Shown: one piece after another, positions 32,472 through 40,815 of the stretch
Numbering within the stretch: position 1 is the stretch's first letter
How the letters are laid out: each line of letters opens with the position of its first letter
Source of the DNA: Metaruminococcus_A sp964607135
GTDB lineage: Bacteria > Bacillota > Clostridia > Oscillospirales > Ruminococcaceae
DNA length: 64,000 bases
NCBI GenBank assembly: GCA_964607135.1
Contig: CAZSIV010000001.1
Coordinates: forward strand, 62,001-126,000
Direction: 5' to 3'
Notes under the pieces: generated by a model
What the model saw: the letters and a program-made list of their open reading frames with translations, nothing else
Told to the model about the DNA's origin: nothing
The model's database searches: none
Translations under genes and position numbers: made by a program

Positions 32472-33131
32472 TTAATTAAAACTTCGTATCAAACTAGAGA
32501 ACAGCAGCTCCCAGCCGTTGAGCGACACAAAAAGCAGCAGCTTAAACGGCATGGATATCATAGAGGGAGGCAGCATAATCATACCCATCGACATCAGCGT
32601 GGAAGAAACCACAATATCGATCAGCATAAAGGGAAGATATAGTAAAAAACCGATTAAAAACGCCTGCTTGAGCTCACAGGTGACAAAGGCGGCAATGATG
32701 ACATGCATGGGCAGGTTCAATGCTTCTTCACCCTGCGCAGTGTCGACCTGCGCAAGGTCGCAGAACATATCCAAAGTAGGGGTTTCCGTATTGCGGAGCA
32801 TGAATTCTTTGAGCGGCACAGAGGCCCTTTCAACAAATTCCTCCTGCGTGATCTCCTCGGCTACATAGGGCTCATACGCCTCCGTCTGGATCTGGCTGAG
32901 CGCCGGGCTCATGGTCAGCAGCGTCAAGATAATCGCGATGCCGACCAGCACCATATTCGGCGGAGTCTGCGTTCCCATCGCGCTTCTCAGAAAAGAAAAG
33001 GAGACAACATACCTGGTAAATGAGGTCATCATCACCAGCAACGAGGGCAGCAGCGAAATCAGTGTCGTTAAAAACAGCACTTCCAAGGTTTGAAGGCCGT
33101 CGCCGTTAATATTAATTAAACTATCATTCAC
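32472..33131 (-). CDS. fliP: Flagellar export channel protein FliP
   Basis: Main component of the export channel, 219 residues. Unlike enteric FliP there is little room for a cleavable signal peptide. Signature segments: TSFTRYVVSFSFLRSAMGTQ, PPNMVLVGIAIILTLLTMSP, and FLIGFLLYLPFMLIDIVVSS, then SMGMIMLPPSMISMPFKLLL, the second PROSITE-type FliP motif. Start is GTG at 33131, six bases after the fliO stop. Confidence 0.97.
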   Translation of the reverse strand: MNDSLININGDGLQTLEVLFLTTLISLLPSLLVMMTSFTRYVVSFSFLRSAMGTQTPPNMVLVGIAIILTLLTMSPALSQIQTEAYEPYVAEEITQEEFVERASVPLKEFMLRNTETPTLDMFCDLAQVDTAQGEEALNLPMHVIIAAFVTCELKQAFLIGFLLYLPFMLIDIVVSSTLMSMGMIMLPPSMISMPFKLLLFVSLNGWELLFSSLIRSFN

Positions 33132-33137
33132 CGCGTT

Positions 33138-33515
33138 TTACCTCTTTATCTTTTGCTTCCACACTTTTTGCAAAGCTTCCCGGAAGCTCGGCGGCTGAGC
33201 ACCGCCGGACTGGTCATCCTTACTTTTCCAAGCCTCTGCTTCTTCGGGGGTGAACTCCGCCAGGTTCGTGATCCCGGCGGCGGTATTGCCGAGCAGGAAA
33301 TACCGTTCCCCCACCTGGACGAGCAGAAGCTGCTCGTTTTTGCCAAGGCCCAGCCTTGCAATCGCCTTGATTTCCCCTCGTTTCTCCGCAGACATCATAC
33401 CGAGCTTTCCCCGCCCGATCACATACTTTGTGAAAAAATAGGCGAGGCCGATAATCAGCAGGACACAGAAAAGCATCCAGAGCAGCGAAAAAAGCGAGCC
33501 ATTACTATTCGGCAT
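33138..33515 (-). CDS. fliO: Flagellar assembly protein FliO
   Basis: FliO is a small membrane protein that helps assemble the FliP ring. The 125-residue product has one N-terminal transmembrane helix (LFSLLWMLFCVLLIIGLAYF) and a small cytoplasmic domain with the FliO pattern KAIARLGLGKNEQLLLVQVG (here starting EIKAIARLGL) and RYFLLGNTAAGITNLAEF. Assigned on this pattern and the position immediately upstream of fliP. Confidence 0.9.
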   Translation of the reverse strand: MPNSNGSLFSLLWMLFCVLLIIGLAYFFTKYVIGRGKLGMMSAEKRGEIKAIARLGLGKNEQLLLVQVGERYFLLGNTAAGITNLAEFTPEEAEAWKSKDDQSGGAQPPSFREALQKVWKQKIKR

Positions 33516-33533
33516 AAGCGTAACGGAGGGCGC

Positions 33534-33896
33534 TTAGCCCAAGATGTTGGATACAGTCTTAAGGACACGATCCGGCTTAAAGGGCTTGACAATAAAGTCT
33601 TTCGCGCCAGAGCGCACCGCATCCATAACCATGCTCTCCTGGCCCATGGCCGAACACATGACTACATTGGCGTTCCCGTCCTTGGCGCGGATCGCTTTGA
33701 GCGCTTCCAGACCGTCCATATTGGGCATGGTGATATCCATGATGACGAGATCCGGCGCGAACTCTCCGAACTTTTCCACCGCATCTGCTCCGTCCACCGC
33801 CTCGGCTATCTCCGTATAGCCGTTTTTACTCAAAATGTCCTTTACCATCTTTCTCATGAAAGCAGCGTCATCCACCAATAAAATCTTCTTAGACAT
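33534..33896 (-). CDS. cheY: Chemotaxis response regulator CheY
   Basis: Single receiver domain of 120 residues. Acidic pair DD (9-10), phospho-acceptor Asp54 in LVIMDITMPNMDG, the switch Ser/Thr in VMCSAMGQE, and the conserved Lys in FIVKPFKPDR. CheA (51.5 kb) should phosphorylate it; CheY-P then binds FliM and FliY, encoded just upstream, and is dephosphorylated by FliY and CheC. Position between fliY and fliO is the same as in B. subtilis. Confidence 0.96.
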   Translation of the reverse strand: MSKKILLVDDAAFMRKMVKDILSKNGYTEIAEAVDGADAVEKFGEFAPDLVIMDITMPNMDGLEALKAIRAKDGNANVVMCSAMGQESMVMDAVRSGAKDFIVKPFKPDRVLKTVSNILG

Positions 33897-33955
33897 CGTA
33901 ATCCTTCCTTCTTTGTAATAATTCTAATACACCTTTATAATCGACCCGCAGCGGG

Positions 33956-35508
33956 TTAATTTTTAAGCTCTTCGTTAATACTTTCCGTCTGCACAATTTC
34001 AGTGATACGAACTCCAAAATTATCATCCACTACTACGACATCACCTCTTGCAATACATTTTCCATTGACAAGCACATCCACTTGATCCCCGGCTAATTTA
34101 TCCAGGACAACCAATGAGCCCTTCGAGAACGTCAGGATATCCTGTACCTTCCGCCTGGTACGGCCGATTTCGACTGCAACCTGGAGCGGGACTTCCATGA
34201 TAAGCTCCAGGTTTTGGGCCTGTTCTTCACCCAATTTCTCCACCGGGCCGATCGGTTTCATCTCAATCGGCTGCGCGTTGATAACCTTTGGCTCAGGCTG
34301 CCGAACCTCAGCCTGAGGCTGCGGCGGGTACGGATAGGGATAGGGGTAAGGCGGATAGTAGGGCGGATAACCCATCTGCCCATTTGCAAACGGCACGCCG
34401 CCGGATTCCGGCATTGGCTGCTGCTGTGCCGCCGGCTGCTGCGGCATCGGCTGCGAAACAGGAATCGGCTGTGGCTGCGGAGCGGGCGCCGGCTGTGGAG
34501 CCGGAGCAGGCGCTTCAGGGGCCGCGCCTCCGCTCATCAGCCTTTCAATTTCCTCCTGGCTCAGCTTCTTATCGCCGCCGGACGATTCCGGCTGCGNNNN
34601 NNNNNNNNNNNNNNNNNNNNNNNNNNNNNNNNNNNNNNNNNNNNNNNNNNNNNNNNNNNNNNNNNNNNNNNNNNNNNNNNNNNNNNNNNNNNNNNNCTTT
34701 CAATTTCCTCCTGGCTCAGCTTCTTATCGCCGCCGGACGATTCCGGCTGCGGGGCAGGGGCAGGCGTTTCGGATGCTGCGCCTCCGCTCATCAGCCTTTC
34801 AATTTCCTCCTGGCTCAGCTGCCTGTTGCTGTCAGCAGGCGCCGGTCCCTCAGGAACCTGCGACGGCTCCTCGGCGGCTGCGCTCTGCGGAACGCCCTCC
34901 ATATTTACTTCGCTTTCCAGTCCAAGTCCGGCCAAAAGCTCCCTCGCCAATTCGACGGACATCACATTCATGAATTCGCTTTCCAGCGCATCTTCAATCT
35001 TCAAAGCAAAGCGGACAATGACAACCGTGTCCGCTCCCTGCGGCAGGTGTTCTTCCTTGAACTTTTCGAGGACATCCAATTCGAAGGGCTGCGGCGTCGA
35101 AATATTGACCGCAAATCCCAGAAAATCGGACATGGCGGTCGAGGCTGCGCCCATCATCTGGTTCATGACCTCACAGACGGCACTGATGGTCAGCTCATTG
35201 AGCTCAAAATCCTCATCCGCGGTCTCTCCGCCCATCAAAATATCGACAATGACTTTGACATCGCTTCTTTTGAGCAACATGATATTGCTGCCTTCCAGGC
35301 CGGAAACATACTTTATTTCCACACCCATCGCAGGCTCAATATTGCCTAAAGAAAAATCTTTTACGTCGATTACCGTTACCTTTGGGGTGGTGATATCCAC
35401 CCTGTGGTCCAACATGTTCGATACTGCTGTCGCCGAAGATCCGAGACTGATATTCATCATCTCTCCGAGAGCATCTATCGCCATTGGACTGAATATTTCA
35501 TTTTGCAT
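33956..35508 (-). CDS. fliY: Flagellar switch protein FliY (CheC-like phosphatase + tandem LSQEEIE repeats + FliN domain), interrupted by assembly gap
   Basis: Switch-complex protein with CheY-P phosphatase activity. From 35508: a CheC-like domain with two intact sites (DALGEMMNISLG and SAVCEVMNQMMG), then a linker with tandem repeats of LSQEEIERLMSGG (34818-34780, 34719 into the gap, 34564-34526; period 99 bases), a Pro/Gln/Tyr-rich stretch (YPPYYPPYPYPYPYPPQ), and a C-terminal FliN/SpoA domain (LELIMEVPLQVAVEIGRTRR, GDVVVVDDNFGVRITEI). The 100 N at 34597-34696 is flanked by identical 55-base sequence, so repeat copies collapsed in assembly and the shown frame is broken only by the nominal gap length. 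Start 35508 is preferred: AAGGAG precedes it and it follows the fliM stop. The motif resembles the CheY-binding N-terminus of FliM. Confidence 0.9.
34526..34818 (-). repeat. Tandem 99-base repeat inside fliY, spanning the N gap
   Basis: Each unit encodes 33 residues: LSQEEIERLMSGG followed by an Ala/Pro linker and SSGGDKK. At least three copies are visible; the block 34542-34596 is identical to 34697-34751. A gap of 44 + 99n bases would restore the frame, whereas 100 N does not. True copy number is unknown. Confidence 0.85.
34597..34696. other. Assembly gap (100 N)
   Basis: Exactly 100 undetermined bases, a conventional scaffold-gap length rather than a measured one. It falls within the fliY repeat tract. 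Confidence 0.99.
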
Positions 35509-35513
35509 CCTGT

Positions 35514-36521
35514 CTATTCGCTCCTTCTCTCGGCCTGATAGCATGTATCCTCTATCTTAACAGCCATATTTTTTTTATGTACTCCAATATAGCCGGTAAA
35601 CCAACGGTATCCGCCGATTTTCAAATTGATTGGCGATTCTTTCTGCCGGCCTAAATCGATCACGTCGCCTACGTTTAAGTGATAGACGTCGCTCAAAGAC
35701 AAATTCGTATTTCCCAATTCGGCGGTAATCTCCAGGTCCGAGTCGCGCAAACGATCGAATATCTCCTCCGAATTGTCCTGCCCGGTCGTCTTTTTGCCCG
35801 GGCTTTCACTGCTGATTTTTGCAAAGATATTCGTCAGCATCATCGCAGGCAAACAGATACTCATCCGGCCGGAAAAATTGGGGAATTGCAGCTTGAGGTC
35901 GACGATCACGACGATTTCATCGATCCCGATCAGCTGCACCAATGTGGGATTGACCTCTGTTCTGGCATAGGTGAATTCCATCGAAATATAATTTTCCCAG
36001 CTTGTTCCCAGTACGGATATCAAATCCTGTATCATGTCTTCGTAGAGACGGAGCTCCAAATCCGTATAAGTGTACTCGCTGGTGTTACTTTCATCCGCGG
36101 CCCCCTCGCCGCCCATCATACGGTCCATCATACTCATAGCCGCACTGGTGCCGAGATAGAAAATGACAGGAGCTTCTCCCTCAATTCCCTCATAGGTGAC
36201 ATCCGCCAAAGAGAGCACATCGCCCTCTGTCAACGCGTTTGAGAACTCGTAATACCGTTGCTCCTCTATACTCTCTACTTCCACTTCACAGGTTGTATGT
36301 AACATGGTGTTCAGTCTGGAATTGATCACGCGAGTATAGTTTTCAAAGATACCGTTGAGCATTTTGATACGGTCTTTGGTAAACTTTTTGGGGCTGTAGA
36401 AATCGTATTTTCGGTATTTCTTTTCTGTGCTTTCCCCTGCCGGCTGCTCTAAGTTCTTTTCGCCACTTTGAACTGCACTCAAAAGTGCATCAATCTGACT
36501 TTGTGACAATACGTCAGCCAT
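35514..36521 (-). CDS. fliM: Flagellar motor switch protein FliM
   Basis: C-ring switch protein of 335 residues. The N-terminal CheY-binding peptide is present (MADVLSQSQIDALLSAVQ), then KYDFYSPKKFTKDRIKMLNG, the middle CheC-like domain (YEGIEGEAPVIFYLGTSAAM, MMDRMMGGEG) and the C-terminal SpoA domain (ITAELGNTNLSLSDVYHLNV, GDVIDLGRQKESPI). The middle domain lacks the phosphatase motif as expected. ATG at 36521 follows AGGTG. fliY starts five bases after its stop. Confidence 0.97.
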   Translation of the reverse strand: MADVLSQSQIDALLSAVQSGEKNLEQPAGESTEKKYRKYDFYSPKKFTKDRIKMLNGIFENYTRVINSRLNTMLHTTCEVEVESIEEQRYYEFSNALTEGDVLSLADVTYEGIEGEAPVIFYLGTSAAMSMMDRMMGGEGAADESNTSEYTYTDLELRLYEDMIQDLISVLGTSWENYISMEFTYARTEVNPTLVQLIGIDEIVVIVDLKLQFPNFSGRMSICLPAMMLTNIFAKISSESPGKKTTGQDNSEEIFDRLRDSDLEITAELGNTNLSLSDVYHLNVGDVIDLGRQKESPINLKIGGYRWFTGYIGVHKKNMAVKIEDTCYQAERRSE

Positions 36522-36606
36522 AAGTTGTGTTTCACCTGCCTTAGCGTAGTTCTGATGATATGGATCAGCAGCTGCGGATCAGACCTGCTGGATTTATCCA
36601 GGTGAC

Positions 36607-37380
36607 TCATTTTTTTACATCGTACTTGGTAATATCATCTTTTAGTTCTTCTTCCAAATTCCTGCCGCTCACAATCATCTCGATCCGGCGGTTTTTAGCC
36701 CTTTCCGCCTCGTTCTGGTTGTTGGAAACAGGCCGCCACTGTCCGTACCCTTCGCTGATCATCCGCGCCGGGTCGACATCACAGTGCATCTGAATATACG
36801 CCAGCGCGTTGGACGACCGCATCGCAGCGAGCGCCCGGTCTCCCATGACCTCATTCGGCTGGTTTGGTATTGCCTGTGCGGTATGCCCCATGACCCGGAC
36901 TTCATCAACCGATTTGTCGACCTTGGAAAGGATGTTCCCCATCGTTTCGAGGATCGGCTTCCCGTCCTCTCTCAGCCTGGAATCGTTGCCGTCGAAGAAA
37001 ACGACGCTGTTGAAGGTCACAAAGACCTTCCCATCCCCTTTGCTGACCGAAACATCATTCTGCAGCCCTTGGTCGTTGACATATCCCTGCAATGCCTCAA
37101 AAAGCGATTCTATATCATTATCAATTTCCGCCTGTGTGATCCCCAGGCCGGAACCGTCATCTTCATTCGGGTCAGCATTAGGCCCGTCATTCCCTTCAGG
37201 ATCGGTAACTGTTTCGACGGCGTCCGGGTTAAAGCTCATAACCAGCGCCTTCCAGTTTTGTTCACTTATGGTCGACATGGAGTAAAGCAATACGAAGAAG
37301 CACAACAACAGCGTGACCATATCTCCGTATGTATCCATCCAGTTAGCGCCGCCACCGCCGCCGCCTTTTTTTCTCTTCAC
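36607..37380 (-). CDS. motB: Flagellar stator protein MotB
   Basis: Stator subunit that binds peptidoglycan and conducts ions with MotA. 257 residues: basic, glycine-rich N-terminus (KRKKGGGGGGANW), one transmembrane helix with the ion-binding Asp (MDTYGDMVTLLLCFFVLLYS, Asp20), and a C-terminal OmpA-like domain (VDEVRVMGHTAQAIPNQPNE, RALAAMRSSNALAYIQMHCD, NQNEAERAKNRRIEMIVSGR). Helix text is somewhat like Na+-type MotS/PomB, but the ion cannot be decided by eye. Start is GTG behind AGGGGTG. FliL, often next, is missing. Confidence 0.96.
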   Translation of the reverse strand: MKRKKGGGGGGANWMDTYGDMVTLLLCFFVLLYSMSTISEQNWKALVMSFNPDAVETVTDPEGNDGPNADPNEDDGSGLGITQAEIDNDIESLFEALQGYVNDQGLQNDVSVSKGDGKVFVTFNSVVFFDGNDSRLREDGKPILETMGNILSKVDKSVDEVRVMGHTAQAIPNQPNEVMGDRALAAMRSSNALAYIQMHCDVDPARMISEGYGQWRPVSNNQNEAERAKNRRIEMIVSGRNLEEELKDDITKYDVKK

Positions 37381-37413
37381 TATGTTTCACCCCTGAAAAA
37401 CCTTAATCACCTT

Positions 37414-38262
37414 TTATTCTCCAGTGTTTTCTGCGGCGGACTCGCCCTTTTCTTCATTTTTCTCTTCTGCTGCACGCTGTTTCTGATCCAGATAGGTCAA
37501 AAGCCGATCTTTCAAGAACTTCGGATTCTCACCGGACTGGATCGATATAATGCCCTCTACGATGAGCATCTTACACAAGACCTCCTGTTCGTCGCGGGTC
37601 CGCAGACCGGTCGCCACCGGCCCGAAGATTACGTGGGCCAGGATACAGCCGTACAGCGTCGTAATCAAAGCGGTTCCCATATCGGAACCCAGCGAAGATG
37701 CCCCGCCCCCGTCCAAGCTCATGTTTTTCAGCATATTGATCAACCCTACCAAGGTGCCGACCATACCGAAAGCCGGGGCGACGGCAGACGCCTTATCGTA
37801 CATGGCCGCTACGCTTTCATGCCGGGCGGACATGGACTCGATATCGTTATTTAAAATATCCCGGACTTTATCCGGATCATTTGCATCTACAATCAGCATG
37901 ATCGCCTGTTTGAAAAACGGGTCTTTCTGTTCGTTTGCCTTTTCCTCTAAAGCAAGAAGGCCGTTCTTTCGGGCGATCTGTGCGAGTTCTGTCAATTCTC
38001 CTATGTAAGTTTGGGGCTTGTACTTCTTTGTGTTCAGCAGGATCCCAAAATGTTTAGGAATCGATCCCAGCATTTTTCCCGGAAAGCTCGCCACTACAAC
38101 ACCGATCGTACAGCCGATAACAATCAAGATACTGGAAACGTCAAAAAAATTGGAAAGCTGGCCAAAGTCGAAAGACATTGCCCCGTTAATGGTCTTACTG
38201 ATCATACCAAACAGCATGACGCAGATTGCAAATACCAAGCCGATGATGTAAGTCAGATTCAT
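37414..38262 (-). CDS. motA: Flagellar stator protein MotA
   Basis: Stator proton/sodium channel subunit of 282 residues with four transmembrane helices: IIGLVFAICVMLFGMISKTI, SSILIVIGCTIGVVVASFPG, PAFGMVGTLVGLINMLKNMS (helix 3, with the conserved Pro and Gly) and TTLYGCILAHVIFGPVATGL. The cytoplasmic loop carries charged residues that contact FliG. An acidic C-terminal tail (AAEEKNEEKGESAAENTGE) ends the protein. The ATG follows GGAGGAG. Precedes motB by 33 bases. Confidence 0.97.
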   Translation of the reverse strand: MNLTYIIGLVFAICVMLFGMISKTINGAMSFDFGQLSNFFDVSSILIVIGCTIGVVVASFPGKMLGSIPKHFGILLNTKKYKPQTYIGELTELAQIARKNGLLALEEKANEQKDPFFKQAIMLIVDANDPDKVRDILNNDIESMSARHESVAAMYDKASAVAPAFGMVGTLVGLINMLKNMSLDGGGASSLGSDMGTALITTLYGCILAHVIFGPVATGLRTRDEQEVLCKMLIVEGIISIQSGENPKFLKDRLLTYLDQKQRAAEEKNEEKGESAAENTGE

Positions 38263-38316
38263 AAGAACGTACTCTCCTCCAATCCAGGTGCCAAAAACAC
38301 GCTCGCCAAAAGGCTT

Positions 38317-38532
38317 TTAACGTTTATCCATAATGGTGATTTCTCGGTAAATATCCCGAACCTTCGCGGCGTAGAGAGCTATTTTCTCAACGATCTCGTC
38401 CGCAGTTTCGAGAACAAGATAAAAATCGTGATTCATCATGACGACTTTCGATTCCGGGATCATCTCGATGCATTCAATCTGATCGTGATTGACCAAAAAC
38501 TTGTCGCCGTTTCTTTTTGTTAAAACGATCAT
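38317..38532 (-). CDS. flbD: Flagellar protein FlbD (SwrD)
   Basis: A 71-residue protein of the FlbD family, typically found between flgE and motA. It shows the family text MIVLTKRNGDKFLVNHDQIE followed by MNHDFYLVLETADEIVEKI. In B. subtilis the equivalent SwrD increases motor torque, so placement just upstream of motAB fits. The ATG is preceded by AGC/GCGGG only weakly; gene order and length support the call. Confidence 0.92.
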   Translation of the reverse strand: MIVLTKRNGDKFLVNHDQIECIEMIPESKVVMMNHDFYLVLETADEIVEKIALYAAKVRDIYREITIMDKR

Positions 38533-38567
38533 CCCGCGTAAGCTCCTTTACTAACAGCAACCAGCCC

Positions 38568-38594
38568 TGCATGAGGGGGGACCCCCCTCATGCA
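38568..38594 (-). other. Perfect 13-base inverted repeat between flgE and flbD
   Basis: Arms TGCATGAGGGGGG (38568-38580) and CCCCCCTCATGCA (38582-38594) separated by one base. No T run follows on the minus strand, so an mRNA-processing, stabilising or attenuating element is more likely than a terminator. Confidence 0.6.
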
Positions 38595-38611
38595 AAACCG
38601 GAGCGTATGAT

Positions 38612-39781
38612 TTAGCGCTTCATGTTGACCAGTTCTTCCAGCATAGAGTCTGTTACTGTGATAATACGGGTATTGGCCTGATAGCCGCGCTGGGTGGTGA
38701 TCATTTCGGAGATTTCCATCGCCAGGTCGGTCTTTGAGGCTTCAAGGCCCGAGGTCTGAAGTTCGGAACCGCTTCCGTCAACCTTCATCTTCTCCAGCAC
38801 ATTCGTCGGATTGGCCAGCATGCTGCTGTTGACGCCGCTGATGCCTCTCGTGTACAGGTCGTTGCCATTCGCATCCTGATCGTCGAGCTTGTCGGTGCCG
38901 TCGCCCTTAGGATTGGTGCTGCTGGTATACATCTTCTCGCCGATTCCGCCCATCAGGGAAACCTTGAGGTCGCCCGCACCGTCGCCGGCCTTGTAGTAGG
39001 CGCCGTTCAGGTGGGTAACGCCGTTGGGATTGGTCACGTTGCCGATGGCAATGACACCGATGGTAATCATCTCGCCCGTCTCGGTGACGTTGGCGGTGAT
39101 CCGGCCGGTAGCCGGGTCGATCGTTACATTGTCTACCGCCACGTCGGGAAGGGTGGAATCATAATCTGCCAGCGGCGCTTTGCCGTCTACCTTGGGATAG
39201 CGGACTATTATCTTCTCGATAGGGTTACCGTCTGCGTCTACCCCCGGAACCTTCTCCATTTTCGGATAACGGATCGGCACGAGCTGGTCGCTGTAAATCG
39301 GTTCGCCGTTTACACTGCCGATACACATAAATCCATAGACCACCGAACCGTCGTACTTGGAAAGATATCCGTCCGATTTGAACTCAAGGTCGCCGACGCG
39401 GGTGAGCGTCAAGGCCTTTAAGGATTCAGGGTCGTCCGGCTTGATCGTATTTGCCGTATCCTTATCGCCTACCATGAAGAAGCCCTGGCCGTAAATCATG
39501 CAGTCGAGCGGCCTTCCGGTCGGGGAATAGGTGCCGGTGCTCATATCGACATCAATCGAAGAGAGCTGAACGCCGTAACCAACCTGAGAAGGGTTGCGCC
39601 CACCGACGGTCTCGGTGCCGTTGGAACCGGACGAATTGGTGGTGTAAAGGGAATCGGCAAAGATGGTTCTCTGCGATTTATAGCCCTGTGTATTGATGTT
39701 GGCGATGTTGTTGCCGACAACGTTCAGCTTGCTCATATGGGCCTTCAGCCCGGAAATAGCCGCATACATGGCTCCAGTCAT
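38612..39781 (-). CDS. flgE: Flagellar hook protein FlgE
   Basis: Main hook subunit, 389 residues. N-terminal MTGAMYAAISGLKAHMSKLN with VVGNNIANINTQGYKSQRTI is the rod/hook signature; DCMIYGQGFFMVGDKDTANT is the shared core strand; the C-terminal helix LEASKTDLAMEISEMITTQR with GYQANTRIITVTDSMLEELV completes the FlgE pattern. Start 39781 (ATG, AAAGGAG upstream) puts the family N-terminus at residue 1; a longer frame to 39847 adds unrelated residues. Hook length should be set by FliK (40.8-41.9 kb) and FlhB. Confidence 0.95.
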   Translation of the reverse strand: MTGAMYAAISGLKAHMSKLNVVGNNIANINTQGYKSQRTIFADSLYTTNSSGSNGTETVGGRNPSQVGYGVQLSSIDVDMSTGTYSPTGRPLDCMIYGQGFFMVGDKDTANTIKPDDPESLKALTLTRVGDLEFKSDGYLSKYDGSVVYGFMCIGSVNGEPIYSDQLVPIRYPKMEKVPGVDADGNPIEKIIVRYPKVDGKAPLADYDSTLPDVAVDNVTIDPATGRITANVTETGEMITIGVIAIGNVTNPNGVTHLNGAYYKAGDGAGDLKVSLMGGIGEKMYTSSTNPKGDGTDKLDDQDANGNDLYTRGISGVNSSMLANPTNVLEKMKVDGSGSELQTSGLEASKTDLAMEISEMITTQRGYQANTRIITVTDSMLEELVNMKR

Positions 39782-39873
39782 ATTTACTTGTACTCCTTTC
39801 GATTTGGCGCCGCCTGCCCCCGTCAATCGGACGGGGGGCAAAGGCATCCGAAACCGGTCCTGCCATCTGTAAC

Positions 39874-40263
39874 TTACAGGAACACGGCGCCGTCAATGTT
39901 TGTGAATACGTTTTCCTTCATTTCATCCTGGGTGATCGCGGTAATCACCTTGGCGTTTGGCACGTTGATGATAAACGCCTTTTCCGAATCCATGGCCAGG
40001 ATGTTGGTCGCGCCCTTTGCCTGGGCGCGGATCATGCTGCCGCGGAGCTGGTCGATCAAATCGGAGGTGATGTCAATCCCGCGCTCCTCCGCCCGGGAAA
40101 TGGCATGCTTTGAAAAGGCCACGTCCTGCTGTGCCGGCTGCTGGGCTTGGATCAGCTCCTGCTGAAGCACCGCACCGAAGCCGCCCGCCTGGTTTTTAGG
40201 CTGGCCGACAGGGGCAACCTTCTGCTGTTGCTGCTGTATCTGGCCCGATAATTTCTGGATCAT
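39874..40263 (-). CDS. Flagellar operon protein, TIGR02530 family
   Basis: A 129-residue protein found between flgD and flgE in many Firmicutes flagellar operons. A Gln-rich N-terminus (QIQQQQQKVAPV) precedes the conserved FSKHAISRAEERGIDI, where KHA..R...RGI is the family hallmark, and the C-terminal FIINVPNAKVITAITQDEMK. Its molecular role is not established. The ATG follows the flgD stop by 15 bases. Confidence 0.85.
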   Translation of the reverse strand: MIQKLSGQIQQQQQKVAPVGQPKNQAGGFGAVLQQELIQAQQPAQQDVAFSKHAISRAEERGIDITSDLIDQLRGSMIRAQAKGATNILAMDSEKAFIINVPNAKVITAITQDEMKENVFTNIDGAVFL

Positions 40264-40278
40264 AGCTGTGCCACCACC

Positions 40279-40797
40279 TCAAACCGCCTGGCTTTCTTCC
40301 GGCTGCGGAGGATTGTTTCCATCCACTCCCGGAGTCCCTTCCGGCTTGTTCTCCTCTTCTTTTTTCGGCAGACGCCCTACCGACAAAATCTGACTCATGT
40401 AGTAGTAGGTATCGTCTACAAAAACGACCTGTTCACCATCGTACGAACCGGTTGCAGTCACCGTTCCGACCACCTCATGCAGCTTGCCCTTCTCGTCATA
40501 GAGCCCGATTGTTACTTCCTTCCCGACGAGAGAAGCCGCATAAGACATCAGGGATGCGTCGGTCATGTTGACAAGCGCCTGGATCATCTGCATCTGCACC
40601 ATCTGGTTGAGCATCTCAGACGTATCCGCCGTATCGTCGATCGACTGGTTTTGAAACTGTGCAATCATCAGCTTCAAAAAATCAGTCATATCAAGACCGA
40701 TATTATTGCTGCTTTTTTTAACGGCTTTGACCCCGTTTGCGCTCCCGTTCCCGGCTGCCGCATTTACATAGCTGCCTAAATCACCAATATAGCCCAT
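40279..40797 (-). CDS. flgD: Flagellar hook capping protein FlgD
   Basis: Scaffold that caps the growing hook. 172 residues: N-terminal core NIGLDMTDFLKLMIAQFQNQ followed by SIDDTADTSEMLNQMVQMQM matches the FlgD signature (fLklLvtQLqnQDPlnP...ef.aQlaqfs), then a short beta domain with SLVGKEVTIGLYD. An acidic, proline-rich tail (PKKEEENKPEGTPGVDGN) replaces the longer C-terminal domain of enteric FlgD. GGAAAGGAGG lies upstream of the ATG. Confidence 0.92.
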   Translation of the reverse strand: MGYIGDLGSYVNAAAGNGSANGVKAVKKSSNNIGLDMTDFLKLMIAQFQNQSIDDTADTSEMLNQMVQMQMIQALVNMTDASLMSYAASLVGKEVTIGLYDEKGKLHEVVGTVTATGSYDGEQVVFVDDTYYYMSQILSVGRLPKKEEENKPEGTPGVDGNNPPQPEESQAV

Positions 40798-40815
40798 ACA
40801 TTTCCTCCTTTCCTG

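Noticed and set aside
34561..35544. Apparent frameshift splitting fliY into two genes
   Set aside because: The frame change comes from the nominal 100-N gap; repeat periodicity predicts a continuous frame.
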